NCBI RefSeq assembly: GCF_024699985.1
Contig: NZ_JAJONA010000001.1
Coordinates: 2,170,001 to 2,234,000 of the forward strand
From: Phenylobacterium sp. J367
GTDB taxonomy: Bacteria; Pseudomonadota; Alphaproteobacteria; Caulobacterales; Caulobacteraceae
Length of the DNA: 64,000 nucleotides
Reading direction: 5' to 3'
The first letter of the stretch is position 1; every line of letters starts with the position of its first letter. The notes below the pieces were generated by a model, which had not been told where the DNA came from, did no database searches, and saw only the letters and a list, made by a program, of their open reading frames with translations. The translations under genes and the position numbers were made by a program. Positions 27,689-36,219 of the stretch are shown here, piece after piece.

Positions 27689-27832
27689 CATCCCTCCCCT
27701 TCAGGGGAGGGGCAGGCCGCCCCGGCGGCCGGGGTGGGGGAGGGTGACCTGACCGAGACCGCTCCGCTTGACCATGACACCCCCACCCTGATCGCTGCGC
27801 GATCTTTCCCTCCCCTGAAGGGGGAGGGACGG
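27689..27832. repeat. Type I palindromic repeat, copy 1
   Basis: The consensus unit is about 145 bases. Left end: hairpin TCCCTCCCCTTCAGGGGAGG, then an inner GC hairpin running into GGGGTGGGG. After a variable centre the right half mirrors it: CCCCACCCTGA, inner hairpin, CCCTCCCCTGAAGGGGAGGG. This copy fills the gap between convergent stops, 4 bases after one and 3 before the other. It may act as a bidirectional terminator. Confidence 0.9.
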
Positions 27833-27835
27833 GCG

Positions 27836-28237
27836 CTACCGCGGCCGGTAGACCTCGCTCTCCGTGACCGGGAACGGCTGGCCGGGGAGGTAGAGGAGGA
27901 TCGGGCGGACCTCGTAGACGGCGGTCGGGTTCTTCGACCGGAGGTCGAGGGCGGCCTGAACGGCTTCGTCGCGGGAGGCGGCGTCGACCACGTAGAAGCC
28001 GAGCAGCTGTTCCTTGGTCTCGGCGAAGGGGCCGTCGACGACGACCGGCCGACCGTCGCCGCCGCGGATGGTGCAGGCGTCGGCGGTGGCGCCAAGGCGG
28101 GCGGCCGGGCCCAGCGCCTGGGCGGCGGTGAGCCGGTCGTGGACCGCGTTCAGGCCCGCCATCAGCTCGGCGTCCTCGGCTTCGGTCCAGCCCTGGATGA
28201 TGTGTTCCTCGTGATAGGCGAGGATGGCGTAGAGCAT
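27836..28237 (-). CDS. YCII/DGPF-domain protein
   Basis: 133 residues, MLYAILAYHEEHIIQGW, then VVDGPFAETKEQLLGFYVVD, the DGPF motif of YCII-related proteins, and a C-terminal LYLPGQPFPVTESEVYRPR. The fold is a small ferredoxin-like dimer. Such proteins often lie beside ECF sigma factors, but none is seen here. The start was chosen at MLYAIL because upstream residues do not fit the family. Its stop abuts a type I repeat. Confidence 0.9.
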   Translation of the reverse strand: MLYAILAYHEEHIIQGWTEAEDAELMAGLNAVHDRLTAAQALGPAARLGATADACTIRGGDGRPVVVDGPFAETKEQLLGFYVVDAASRDEAVQAALDLRSKNPTAVYEVRPILLYLPGQPFPVTESEVYRPR

Positions 28238-28451
28238 CGGTGTCCGATCCCCCGGTTGGATGTGTCCGCGGACCTTAGGACGGCGTTGGCCCCACGTCTC
28301 CGACATGCACGGCAGGGCGCGCGCGGCGCCGTCCGCGCAGGCGCCGGGGCCGCTTGTCGCGCAAAGATCGCCGTTCGTCGAAAGCGGGCCGGGAAGCGTA
28401 ACCGCAGGCGCCCTAGGGTGACGCCTCGATACAGCCGCCGGTAGGGGTCAC

Positions 28452-28733
28452 ATGATGATTTCGATGCTGCTCGCCATGGCCTTCCTGGCCCAGGACCCGG
28501 CCGCCGACGCCGCCAAGGCCACGACCGTGGCGCCGGCGGTCGTGGAGGCGCCCGCCAAGGACCAGAAGGGCGGCAACAAGGACAAGCTCTTCTGCAAGAA
28601 CGAGGCGCCGATGGGGAGCAAGATCCCCGTGAAGAAGTGCTACAACGAGCAGGAGTTCAAGATGCGGCAGCTCGACGAGCGCCGGAACCTGGACCGCATC
28701 CAGGCGGACGCCCGGGCGCCTATCAGCCGCTGA
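28452..28733 (+). CDS. Small secreted protein with C-(x)-GSK-x-P-x-x-x-C motif
   Basis: 93 residues. A short hydrophobic leader (MMISMLLAMAFLA) is followed by an Ala/Pro/Lys linker, then FCKNEAPMGSKIPVKKC and an amphipathic helix. The two Cys bracket a GSK-x-P core. The same layout occurs in the gene at 54416-54679 (VCTETPAISGSRMPKRKC), so these are paralogues of a small exported family of unknown role. A disulfide between the two Cys in the periplasm is likely. Two adjacent ATG codons could serve as start. Confidence 0.7.
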   Translation: MMISMLLAMAFLAQDPAADAAKATTVAPAVVEAPAKDQKGGNKDKLFCKNEAPMGSKIPVKKCYNEQEFKMRQLDERRNLDRIQADARAPISR

Positions 28734-28780
28734 CCGGCCCGGGACCGCCGTCCTCTCCGCCGATGAGGGCGCGGGCGACA

Positions 28781-28900
28781 GGCCCTCTCCCTACCCTCTC
28801 CCTCTCGGGCTTCGCCCGGGGGAGAGGAGGTGATGACGCGGGCCTCGCAGTTCCACTCCTCTCCCCCGCGAAGCGGAGAGGGAGAGGGTAGGGAGAGGGC
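28781..28900. repeat. Type II palindromic repeat, copy B
   Basis: Same inverted CCCTCTCCCTACCCTCTCC arms and inner CTCTCCCCC hairpins as at 18467-18585. It ends four bases before the stop of the convergent minus-strand gene, as the type I elements do. Confidence 0.85.
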
Positions 28901-28904
28901 GAGC

Positions 28905-29699
28905 CTAGTAGCGGCGGTAGGCCCAGGGCGGCGGCTGGTAGGGCTGCGGCTGGTATTCGTAGGCGCGGCGGCGCTGATAGGCCTCGCGCTCGGCCGCCTC
29001 ACGCTCCGCCATCTCACGCTCATAGGCGTCGCGCTGGGCCTCGTAGGCGGCCTGCTGGCGCCGCGCGTCCAGCTCGGCCTGGCGGGCGGCGGCCTCGTCG
29101 GCGGCGCGGCGGCGCTCGGCCTCGGCCGCCTCGGCCTGGGCGCGGGCGGTGCGCAGCTCTTCGTCGGCGAGCGCCCTGCGGTGGGCGGCGGCCTCGGCCT
29201 CGCGGGCGTGGGCGGCGGCGCTGTCGCGGGCGATGCGCGCGCGTTCGGCGGCCTGGGCCCCGCAGGCGCGCAGGTCGGCCAGGCCCTGTTCGGAGCCGCC
29301 GAGCGAGGCGCCCATGGGCTCCATCCCCAGCCAGGCGATGTCGAAGCTCCGGCCCTTGCGGAGCGCCGCTTCGGTTTCGGCGCTGAGCGTCAGCTCGCCG
29401 ACGGCGGGGTCGGCGGTGCGGGTCATCAGGTTGGAGAACCGCTTCTGGTCGATGCGCACGGCGAGGAAGGCCTGCTCGGGCAGGCTGTCGCGGGCGAAGC
29501 GCAGGATGAGACGCTCGCCGTCCGAGACCAGGGTGACGGGCGCCAGCGCGCCGGAGCGGCCGGCCAGCTCCAGGTCGGTGCGGCAGCCGCCCTCGGCCGG
29601 GCTGATCACCCAGGCCGCGGAGGGCAGGGGCGCCGCGGCGAGCGCGGGGCCGGCCAGCAGCGCCGCGCCGAGCGCGGCGGAAGGGATCGCCTTGATCAC
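28905..29699 (-). CDS. Exported coiled-coil protein
   Basis: About 264 residues. A signal peptide (AIPSAALGAALLAGPALA) leads a beta-rich domain (ISPAEGGCRTDLELAGRS, ERLILRFARDSLPE, QKRFSNLMTRTADP). Then comes a long Ala/Glu/Arg coiled coil (about residues 155-240) and a Tyr/Pro/Gln-rich tail ending WAYRRY. I do not know the family; the tail may attach to the envelope. The start is a GTG with AGGAG eight bases upstream. Confidence 0.75.
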   Translation of the reverse strand: MIKAIPSAALGAALLAGPALAAAPLPSAAWVISPAEGGCRTDLELAGRSGALAPVTLVSDGERLILRFARDSLPEQAFLAVRIDQKRFSNLMTRTADPAVGELTLSAETEAALRKGRSFDIAWLGMEPMGASLGGSEQGLADLRACGAQAAERARIARDSAAAHAREAEAAAHRRALADEELRTARAQAEAAEAERRRAADEAAARQAELDARRQQAAYEAQRDAYEREMAEREAAEREAYQRRRAYEYQPQPYQPPPWAYRRY

Positions 29700-29856
29700 C
29701 GTGAAGCTCCTCCCGGACACAGGGCGCGCAGCTTAGGCGTCGGCACATGAACCGTGGATGACGCGCGGGGTCGCAGGTGGCCGTCCGTCCGTCGCAAGCC
29801 TCGGCAAGCGTCACAGTCGGGTGCTAGGGTCGCGCCAGCAGAAAAGGGAGGTCTCC

Positions 29857-30604
29857 ATGCGTCTTCGTACACGCGCCGCGTCGATCCTGGCCGTGCTGGC
29901 GATGGCCGAGCGCCGCGGGCGCCCAGGTCCCGGCCCATGTGACCGCCGCGCTCGCCGACGCTGCCCGGCCGGCGACCGACACCGCGCGGGACGCCGCACG
30001 GCATCCCGGCGAGCTGCTGGCCTACGCCGAGGTGAAGCCCGGCCAGAAGGTCGCCGACCTGATCATGGGCGGAGGCTACTTCACCCGCATCCTGTCGGCC
30101 GCCGTGGGGCAGAACGGCCACGTCTATGCCTACCAGCCGGACGAGTTCATCAAGTTCCAGGCGAGCTACGGCGAGAACCTCAAGAAGGTGGCCGGCGCGT
30201 ACAAGAACGTCACGCCGCTGGACGCCAGCCTGGGCGCGCTCGATCTGCCGGACGGGCTCGACCTGGTGTTCACCGTCCAGAACTACCACGATCTGCACCT
30301 GACCCCGTTCCCGAAGGACACGGCCCAAAAGGTCAACGCCGAGGTCTTCAAGTCGCTGAAGAAGGGCGGCGTCTATCTGATCGCCGACCACGCCGCGGTG
30401 GCCGGCGCGCCGCTGGACGTCGCCCAGACCCTGCACCGGATCGATCCGGCGAACGTCCGCAAGGAGGTCGAGGCGGCGGGCTTCAAGTACGAGGGCGAGA
30501 TCCCGCTCCTCAAGGACGCCGCCGACGACCACACGAAGAGCGTCTTCGACCCGGCGATCCGCGGCAAGACCGACCAGTTCGTGATGAAGTTCAGGAAGCC
30601 GTAG
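29857..30604 (+). CDS. Exported class I SAM-dependent methyltransferase-like protein, one frameshift
   Basis: About 248 residues after removing one base near 29907-29909, which joins the signal peptide (MRLRTRAASILAVLAMA) to SAAGAQVPAHVTAAL. VKPGQKVADLIMGGGYFTRI is motif I of a Rossmann methyltransferase, with GLDLVFTVQNYHDLH and LKKGGVYLIADHAA as later motifs. Periplasmic methyltransferase-like proteins of this kind are common in Caulobacterales; the acceptor is unknown. AAGGGAGG precedes the ATG. Confidence 0.85.
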
Positions 30605-30684
30605 GGCCCAGGTTCCGCGGCGGCGCCGTTGCGATGCGCGCCGCCGCACTCTACCTGCTCCTCTGACCTGAAGGGGGAGCCTGC

Positions 30685-31770
30685 ATGCCGTCCGTCGAAG
30701 CCCTGTTCGAGCCGATCGCGTTCACCCGCGGCCCGGCGTGGAAGAACCGCTTCATGCTGGCGCCGCTGACCAACCAGCAGAGCCATCCGAACGGCCTGCT
30801 GTCGGAGGCCGAGCACCGCTGGCTGACCATGCGGGCGACCGGCGGCTTCGGCCTGACCATGACCTGCGCGGCGCATGTGGCGGCCCAGGGGCAGGGCTTC
30901 CCGGGCCAGCTCGGGATCTTCGCCGACGACCACATCCCCGGGCTGACGCGGCTGGCGGACGACATCCGGGCGGCGGGCAGCGTCTCGTCGGTGCAGCTCC
31001 ACCATGCGGGCAACCGCTCGCCGAAGGACCTGGTGGGCGTGCCGCTCTGCCCGTCGGACGACCCGGCGACCGGGGCCCGGGCGTTCACCGCCGAGGAGGT
31101 GCAGGGGCTGGTGGAGTCGTTCGTGCGCGGCGCGGAGCGGGCCGAGCAGGCGGGCTTCGACGGCGTCGAGGTGCATGGCGCGCACGGCTATGTCATCGCC
31201 CAGTTCCTGTCGCCGACGCTGAACCGGCGGACCGACGGCTACGGCGGCTCGGTGGAGAACCGGGCGCGGCTGCTCTTCGAGATCATCGACGGCATCCGGG
31301 CGCGGACCCGGCCGGACTTCCAGCTCGGCCTGCGCCTGTCGCCGGAGCGGTTCGACCTGCAGCTCGCCGAGATCCTGGAGGTGGCGCAGGCGGTGCTGAA
31401 GGCCGGCAAGATCGACTACCTCGACATGTCGCTCTGGGACGTGGCCAAGGAGCCGGTGGAGGAGGCGTTCAAGGGCCGCAAGCTCTCGGCCTATTTCGCG
31501 GAGCTGGACCGGGGCCAGGTGAAGCTGGGCGCGGCGGGCAAGATCATGACGCCGGCCGAGGCCGCGGCCCTGCTGGACGAGGGCTACGACTTCGCGGTGA
31601 TCGGCCGCGCCGCGATCCTGCACCACGACTTCCCCGAACAGGCCCGGCGCGACGCGGGCTTCACGCCGGTCGCCCGGCCGGTGTCGGCGGCCCACCTGGA
31701 GGCCGAGGGCCTGTCGCCGGCCTTCGTTGACTACATGCGCAACTGGCCGGGCTTCGTCGAGGCGGCGTGA
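30685..31770 (+). CDS. Old yellow enzyme family NADH:flavin oxidoreductase
   Basis: 361 residues of an FMN TIM barrel. MLAPLTNQQSHPNG binds flavin near the start, SVQLHHAGNR holds the His pair region, and GVEVHGAHGYVIAQFLSPTL with NRRTDGYGGSVENRARL is the most diagnostic block. GKIMTPAEAAALLDEGYDF and VIGRAAI bind the FMN phosphate. Family members reduce activated C=C bonds or other electrophiles with NAD(P)H; substrate not deducible. No cluster partner is obvious. Confidence 0.93.
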   Translation: MPSVEALFEPIAFTRGPAWKNRFMLAPLTNQQSHPNGLLSEAEHRWLTMRATGGFGLTMTCAAHVAAQGQGFPGQLGIFADDHIPGLTRLADDIRAAGSVSSVQLHHAGNRSPKDLVGVPLCPSDDPATGARAFTAEEVQGLVESFVRGAERAEQAGFDGVEVHGAHGYVIAQFLSPTLNRRTDGYGGSVENRARLLFEIIDGIRARTRPDFQLGLRLSPERFDLQLAEILEVAQAVLKAGKIDYLDMSLWDVAKEPVEEAFKGRKLSAYFAELDRGQVKLGAAGKIMTPAEAAALLDEGYDFAVIGRAAILHHDFPEQARRDAGFTPVARPVSAAHLEAEGLSPAFVDYMRNWPGFVEAA

Positions 31771-31773
31771 CGT

Positions 31774-31950
31774 CCATCCCTCCCCTTTAGGGGAGGGGCA
31801 GGCCGCCCCCGGGTCCGGCGAGGCCGGCCCGAGGGTGAACTCCGCGGCCGGGGTGGGGAAGGGCGGGCCCGGCCCGACCTCTCCACTTGAGCGCGACTCC
31901 CCCACCCGGATCGCTCCGCGATCTTTCCCTTCCCTGAAGGGGAGGGATGG
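31774..31950. repeat. Type I palindromic repeat, copy 2 (long variant)
   Basis: Starts three bases after the preceding stop. The left half has an extra block (GGTCCGGCGAGGCCGGCC) between the inner hairpin and the GGGGTGGGG segment, making it longer than the other copies. Confidence 0.88.
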
Positions 31951-32114
31951 AGTCCGTTAAGATGAACCGTCTGTAATGATCTAAATGAACTCCACGTAAT
32001 ATTCTTAAATCGAAGTCATTACGCGCTATTCACGGGACTTACAGGAACCGGCTCAGTATTCATTCCTCATCGCCGGCGAGCAAACGCCGCCGCAACCGCA
32101 AAGAGGGATTGAAC
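31951..32114 (+). promoter_or_regulatory. AT-rich upstream region of the UrcA gene
   Basis: A markedly AT-rich island in a very GC-rich window. It contains GTAATGA and, about 40 bases later, the inverted TCATTAC. It probably holds the promoter and an operator for the UrcA-family gene; no known box was recognised. Confidence 0.45.
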
Positions 32115-32441
32115 ATGACCAATTTCGCGTCCCGCATCGCCGGCGCCGCCACCCTGGCTCTCGCCGTCCTGCCGCTCGCCGCCATCTCCACCGCCGCCGC
32201 GGCCGCCCCGGCCCCGTCGGTGCAGGTGTCGGACATCAACCTCAACACCGAGCGCGGCCAGGCGATCTTCGCCGAGCGCGTGGAGCGGACGGCCAACGCC
32301 TTCTGCCGCGCCGAGCGGACGCCGGTCTCCCCGCTGGCCCGCCACGCCGAGTGCCGCGCCCAGGTCCGCGCCGAACTGAACGAGAAGATGCCGGCGGTCC
32401 GCCAGGCGCAGATCGCCCGCAACACCTACGCCGCCCGGTAA
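32115..32441 (+). CDS. UrcA family protein
   Basis: 108 residues with a signal peptide (LALAVLPLAAISTAAAA). The mature UrcA pattern follows: VSDINLNTERGQAIFAERVE, ANAFCRAERTPVSPLARHAE and CRAQVRAELNEKM, including the two conserved Cys. UrcA proteins are exported alphaproteobacterial proteins of unknown function. An AT-rich promoter region lies upstream and a good terminator downstream, so it is a stand-alone transcription unit. Confidence 0.88.
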   Translation: MTNFASRIAGAATLALAVLPLAAISTAAAAAPAPSVQVSDINLNTERGQAIFAERVERTANAFCRAERTPVSPLARHAECRAQVRAELNEKMPAVRQAQIARNTYAAR

Positions 32442-32506
32442 GGCCCCGGCGCCCCCCTCGGGCGGAGCTCTCCCCCGGATCCTGGCCGGGTCCGCCCGTT
32501 TCCCGA

Positions 32507-32537
32507 AGCCCCTCCCACCCCAGCGGGAGGGGCTTTT
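32507..32537 (+). terminator. Rho-independent terminator of the UrcA gene
   Basis: A ten-pair stem, AGCCCCTCCC with GGGAGGGGCT, around an eight-base loop, followed by four Ts. Confidence 0.8.
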
Positions 32538-32567
32538 CGTGGGCGACGGCTCAGGCTAGGTAGGGCG

Positions 32568-33152
32568 ATGAGACTGAATCTGGGCTGCGGCCTGAACAAG
32601 CACGCCGGCTTCATCAACGTCGACGCGAGCCCGGTCTGCGAGCCGGACGAAGTCGTGGACCTGGAGCGGACGCCGTGGCCCTGGGCCACCGACAGCGTCG
32701 ACGAGGTCGTCTTCATCCACGCGCTGGAGCACATGGGCCAGCAGTCGGGCGTGTTCCTGGCGATCATGCAGGAGCTCTACCGGGTGTGCCGCCACGGCGC
32801 GGGGATCCTGATCCACGTGCCGCATCCCCGGCACGACCACTTCATGAACGATCCAACCCATGTGCGGCCGATCACGCCGCAGATGCTGAAGCTGTTCGAC
32901 CGGGCGGTGACCCTCGAGAAGCAGAAGGGCGGCTTCTCCGACAGCCCGCTCAGCCTCTATCTCGACGTCGACTTCGAGGTGACCCGCTCGGAATACGTGC
33001 TCGACGAACCCTACGAGGGTCAGCTCAAGCGGGGCGAGATCAACCAGGCGCAGGCCAGCGCCCTTGTGCGCAGCCACTTCAACGTCGTGCGGGAGATCCG
33101 CATGCAGCTGACGGTTCACAAGCCGGCCCGGACCGGGGCGGCCAGTCCCTAG
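32568..33152 (+). CDS. SAM-dependent methyltransferase-like protein
   Basis: 194 residues. LNLGCGLNKHAGFINVDASP is motif I of the type found in small class I methyltransferases near polysaccharide genes. DSVDEVVFIHALEHM and ELYRVCRHGAGILIHVPHP follow in the expected order. The C-terminal part has beta strands for substrate contact. No operon partner gives away the acceptor. The start ATG begins directly on the first strand. Confidence 0.88.
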   Translation: MRLNLGCGLNKHAGFINVDASPVCEPDEVVDLERTPWPWATDSVDEVVFIHALEHMGQQSGVFLAIMQELYRVCRHGAGILIHVPHPRHDHFMNDPTHVRPITPQMLKLFDRAVTLEKQKGGFSDSPLSLYLDVDFEVTRSEYVLDEPYEGQLKRGEINQAQASALVRSHFNVVREIRMQLTVHKPARTGAASP

Positions 33153-33164
33153 GACCCGGTCGGG

Positions 33165-33541
33165 TCAGTCCTCCGCGGGCGCCTCGCCGCGGCAGAGGGC
33201 GGCGACACGGTCGGCGAGCTCGCCGGGATTGAACGGCTGGGGAACATCACGGCGCCCTCGACGCCGAAGCGGTCCAGGTGGGCGGCGTGGCCGGTGATGT
33301 AGATCACCGAGAGGTTGGGGTTCACCAGCCGCGCCTGGCGGGCCACGTCGAAACCGGTGGTGCCGGCGCCCAGGTTGATGTCGGCCACCAGCACGCCGAA
33401 CGACCGCCCGTCGGCCTTCAGCACCCGATAGGCCTCCTCGTCGGTCGAGGCCGTGCGCACGTCGAGGCCGCGCGCGACGAACGCCTCCTCGATAACCTCC
33501 CGAACATCCGCCTCGTCCTCGACGAGGAGCACGCGCACCAT
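33165..33541 (-). CDS. Single-domain response regulator, one frameshift
   Basis: About 125 residues when one C is added at 33239-33242, giving the end QPFNPGELADRVAALCRGEA. VLLVEDEADVREVIEEAF gives the acidic pocket, VLVADINLGAGTTGFDVA the phospho-acceptor Asp, and YITGHAA the switch Thr. The final Lys usually in the KP motif is replaced: the corrected end reads FPQPF. No output domain. It is probably used by one of the orphan kinases of the genome. Confidence 0.88.
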
Positions 33542-33676
33542 GTACTCACCTCAGCCCGTGGGTGGGTCGCCTACCCGACACTCCCGGTTGCGTCCACCTG
33601 TTTGGATTGAACTTTTCGAGAGCGCCCAGGGTTGCGCGGCTTGATTGCCGGGCTGGCCCGCTTTAGGGCGAAGGCC

Positions 33677-33916
33677 ATGAGCGACACCCCTCCCGACCGC
33701 CTGTCCACCGATCCCGACAGCCCCTTCTACGACGCCGACGTGCTGGCGAAGAACGTGGGCGTGCGCTTCAAGGGCGAAGAGAAGACCAACGTGGACGAGT
33801 ACTGCGTGTCGGAAGGCTGGGTGCGCCTCGCGGTCGGCAATTCAAAGGACCGCCGCGGCAAGCAGCTCACCGTCAAGCTGAACGGCCCCGTCGAGCCCTA
33901 TTACCGCGAGGGCTGA
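33677..33916 (+). CDS. DUF3297 family protein
   Basis: 79 residues, MSDTPPDRLSTDPDSPFYDA then VGVRFKGEEKTNVDEYCVSE and VKLNGPVEPYYREG. The pattern and length match DUF3297, a small conserved protein of alpha- and gammaproteobacteria without known function. Divergent from the response regulator. Confidence 0.92.
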   Translation: MSDTPPDRLSTDPDSPFYDADVLAKNVGVRFKGEEKTNVDEYCVSEGWVRLAVGNSKDRRGKQLTVKLNGPVEPYYREG

Positions 33917-34069
33917 AGCCGCTCGGCGGAGGGGGCTGGCGCCCGCGCCGTGCCGCGTCGCGCCATATGATCGTGGCCAAGATGTGCGGCGTCCCGCCGC
34001 ACGGGCTGCGACCGGACGACACCGCGCAACCGCCGCCCGAGGGTGGGATAACCTCGGATTCTGGGCGGG

Positions 34070-34288
34070 ATGGATACGATGTTCGATCTGACGGTGGTCG
34101 CGCGCGGCGGCCAATGGGTGCTCACCGACGACGCGGAGGGCGAACTGGGGAGCTTCGCTTCCCGGGCCGAGGCGCTGGAGGCGGCCGGGGTCTATGCCCA
34201 GGTCGACGCCGAGCCGCGCCATGTGCTGGTCCAGGACACGCCGGGCGAGTGGTACGAGACGGTGGTGGAGCCCCCGGCGCTGCATTGA
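34070..34288 (+). CDS. Small conserved protein
   Basis: 72 residues, FDLTVVARGGQWVLTDDAEG, GSFASRAEALEAAGVYAQV, HVLVQDTPGEWYETVV. The strand-strand-helix-strand layout resembles DUF2188-like small proteins and the product at 37126-37353. A second ATG three codons in could be the start. Its stop is nine bases before a type I repeat. Confidence 0.65.
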   Translation: MDTMFDLTVVARGGQWVLTDDAEGELGSFASRAEALEAAGVYAQVDAEPRHVLVQDTPGEWYETVVEPPALH

Positions 34289-34297
34289 GGCCGTGCC

Positions 34298-34444
34298 AAT
34301 CCCTCCCCTTCAGGGGAGGGGCAGGCCGCATAGCGGCCGGGGTGGGGAAGCGTGGGCCAGAACGCTTCGTTCGCGCCTGAACCTCACTCCCCCACCCGGC
34401 CTCGGCTTCGCCTCGTCGTCCCTCCCCTGAAGGGGAGGGATGGG
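34298..34444. repeat. Type I palindromic repeat, copy 3
   Basis: Fills the gap between two convergent genes, ending one base before the stop of the pirin gene. Confidence 0.9.
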
Positions 34445-34445
34445 C

Positions 34446-35146
34446 TCAGCCCGCATCCACCAGCACGACTTCGGCGTCTTCCAGCGCCGTCACCCTCAGG
34501 ACGGCTTCGTCGCGGATGGCGGCGCCGTCGCGGGTGTCGAGCTTCACGCCGTTGACCTCGATCGCACCCACGGCGGGCACCAGGTAGGCGTGGCGTCCGG
34601 AGCCCAGCTCATATTCCGTGGTCTCCCCCGGCCTTGAGGGTGGCGCCGGCGACCCGCGCGTCGGTGCGGATCGGCAGGGCGTCCTCGTCGCCGGAAATCC
34701 CCGAAGCGAGGGTGACGAACTTCCCGGCCCGGTCGCCCTTCGGGAAGGGCTTGGCGCCCCCAGGTGGGCGCGCCGCCGCGATCCTTGGGCTCGATCCAGA
34801 TCTGGAAGATCCGGGTGGTCTCGGGCTCGAGGTTGTACTCGGCGTGGCGGATGCCGGAGCCGGCGCTCATCACCTGGACGTCGCCCGCCTCGGTCCGGCC
34901 CTGGTTGCCCAGGCTGTCCTGGTGGGTGATCGCCCCCTCGCGGACATAGGTGATGATCTCCATGTCGGCGTGCGGGTGCGGCGGGAAGCCGGACTTCGGC
35001 GCGATCTCGTCGTCGTTCCAGACGCGGATCGGGCCCCAGCCCATGTTCTTCGGGTCGTAGTAGCTGGCGAACGAGAAATGGTGGCGGGCCTTCAGCCAGC
35101 CGTGGTCGGCGCCGCCGAGACGGTCGAACGGTCTGCGCTCGATCAT
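34446..35146 (-). CDS. Pirin family protein (cupin), two frameshifts
   Basis: About 232 residues after removing one C at 34757-34761 and one at 34625-34629. The N-terminal cupin shows HHFSFASYYDPKNMGWGPIR, FPPHPHADMEIITYVREG and VMSAGSGIRHAEYN, with the His/Glu metal ligands of pirin intact. The C-terminal cupin ends HAYLVPAVGAIEVNGVKL. Bacterial pirins have quercetinase or regulatory roles. All conserved residues remain, so the shifts look like errors. Confidence 0.9.
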
Positions 35147-35383
35147 GGTCGAAATCTCCCTGGAGCGCCTCGCCCTGACAAGGTGGGCGGCGCTCGTTTC
35201 GGGAGCCAAGATAAGCTTCCGACGCGAGTGTTAAAGCCGATCTACTGGATAAGATTGCCGCCGAATTGGAAACAATACCCATTGGCGGGGCCCCGCCGCC
35301 TGAACGGCGCCTACGGCCACGCTTCATTTGCGGTTCAGCCAGGCTCGGCCATTCCGTAGGCGAAGGATTTCTGGAGCTGGACC

Positions 35384-36031
35384 ATGAGCAAGACAACCAT
35401 CCTGATCGGCGCGGCGATCGCGGCGCTGGCGATCGCGGGCGCGGCCGACGCCCAGCCGCGCGGCGGGCGCGGGCCGAGCGCGACCCTCTATGAGGGCCCG
35501 AACTTCACCGGCCGCAGCGTGACCATCGTCGGCGATGTGTCGAACCTCGGGAGCTACAACTTCAACGACAAGGCCCGCTCGGTCCGGCTCGAGGGCCGCT
35601 GGCGGCTGTGCGAGCACTCGAACTTCGAGGGCCGCTGCGTCGAGCAGGCCGGCGAGATCCCCGAGCTCAACACCCTGGCGCTCGCCGAGCGGATCACCTC
35701 GCTGGAGCCGATCGGAGGCGGTGGTCGCCCCGGTGGCGGACGGCCGGACTGGAACGACGACCGTCCCGGCGGCGGCTGGGGCCAGGGCGGCGGACGCCCG
35801 GACGCCCGCGGCGTCGACGGCGAGCGCAGCGTGTTCTTCGCCCGGCCGCAGGTGCGCGGGCTGGACCTAGCCGCCGGCTCGAACAACGCCAACGCCTTCT
35901 GCCGGCGGCAGGGCCTGGGCAATGCGCTCTACTTCGACTCCAGCAGCCGGGCCCCCCGGGCGCTCGGCCCCGAGGGCCAGATGACCGGCCCCTCGACCGT
36001 GCTGCGCGACGTGCTCTGCCGGAAGTACTAG
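35384..36031 (+). CDS. Exported beta/gamma-crystallin family protein
   Basis: 215 residues with a signal peptide (ILIGAAIAALAIAGAADA). One crystallin unit of two Greek keys is visible: ATLYEGPNFTGRSVTIVG and RLCEHSNFEGRCVEQAG, each with the Y/F-x-x-x-x-F-x-G pattern. A Gly/Pro/Asp-rich linker follows (about 110-150), then a C-terminal module SVFFARPQVRGLDLAAGSNN with FCRRQGLG and a final Cys. Microbial members often bind Ca2+; the exported location fits a structural or stress role. Confidence 0.85.
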   Translation: MSKTTILIGAAIAALAIAGAADAQPRGGRGPSATLYEGPNFTGRSVTIVGDVSNLGSYNFNDKARSVRLEGRWRLCEHSNFEGRCVEQAGEIPELNTLALAERITSLEPIGGGGRPGGGRPDWNDDRPGGGWGQGGGRPDARGVDGERSVFFARPQVRGLDLAAGSNNANAFCRRQGLGNALYFDSSSRAPRALGPEGQMTGPSTVLRDVLCRKY

Positions 36032-36034
36032 GCG

Positions 36035-36181
36035 CATCCCTCCCCTTCAGGGGAGGGGTAGCTCGCGACGCGAGCGGGGTGGGGAAGTGTGGCCCAGAGC
36101 GCGGCCTCCGGGCTTGAACGCGACTGCCCCACCCTGACGTCGCGTTGCTCCGTCTGTCCCTCCCCTGAAGGGGAGGGATGG
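36035..36181. repeat. Type I palindromic repeat, copy 4
   Basis: Starts three bases after the crystallin stop and runs up to 39 bases before the next start. Confidence 0.9.
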
Positions 36182-36219
36182 AGGTTGACGGCGCCGCGCC
36201 GCCGCAGTCGCATCACTGT

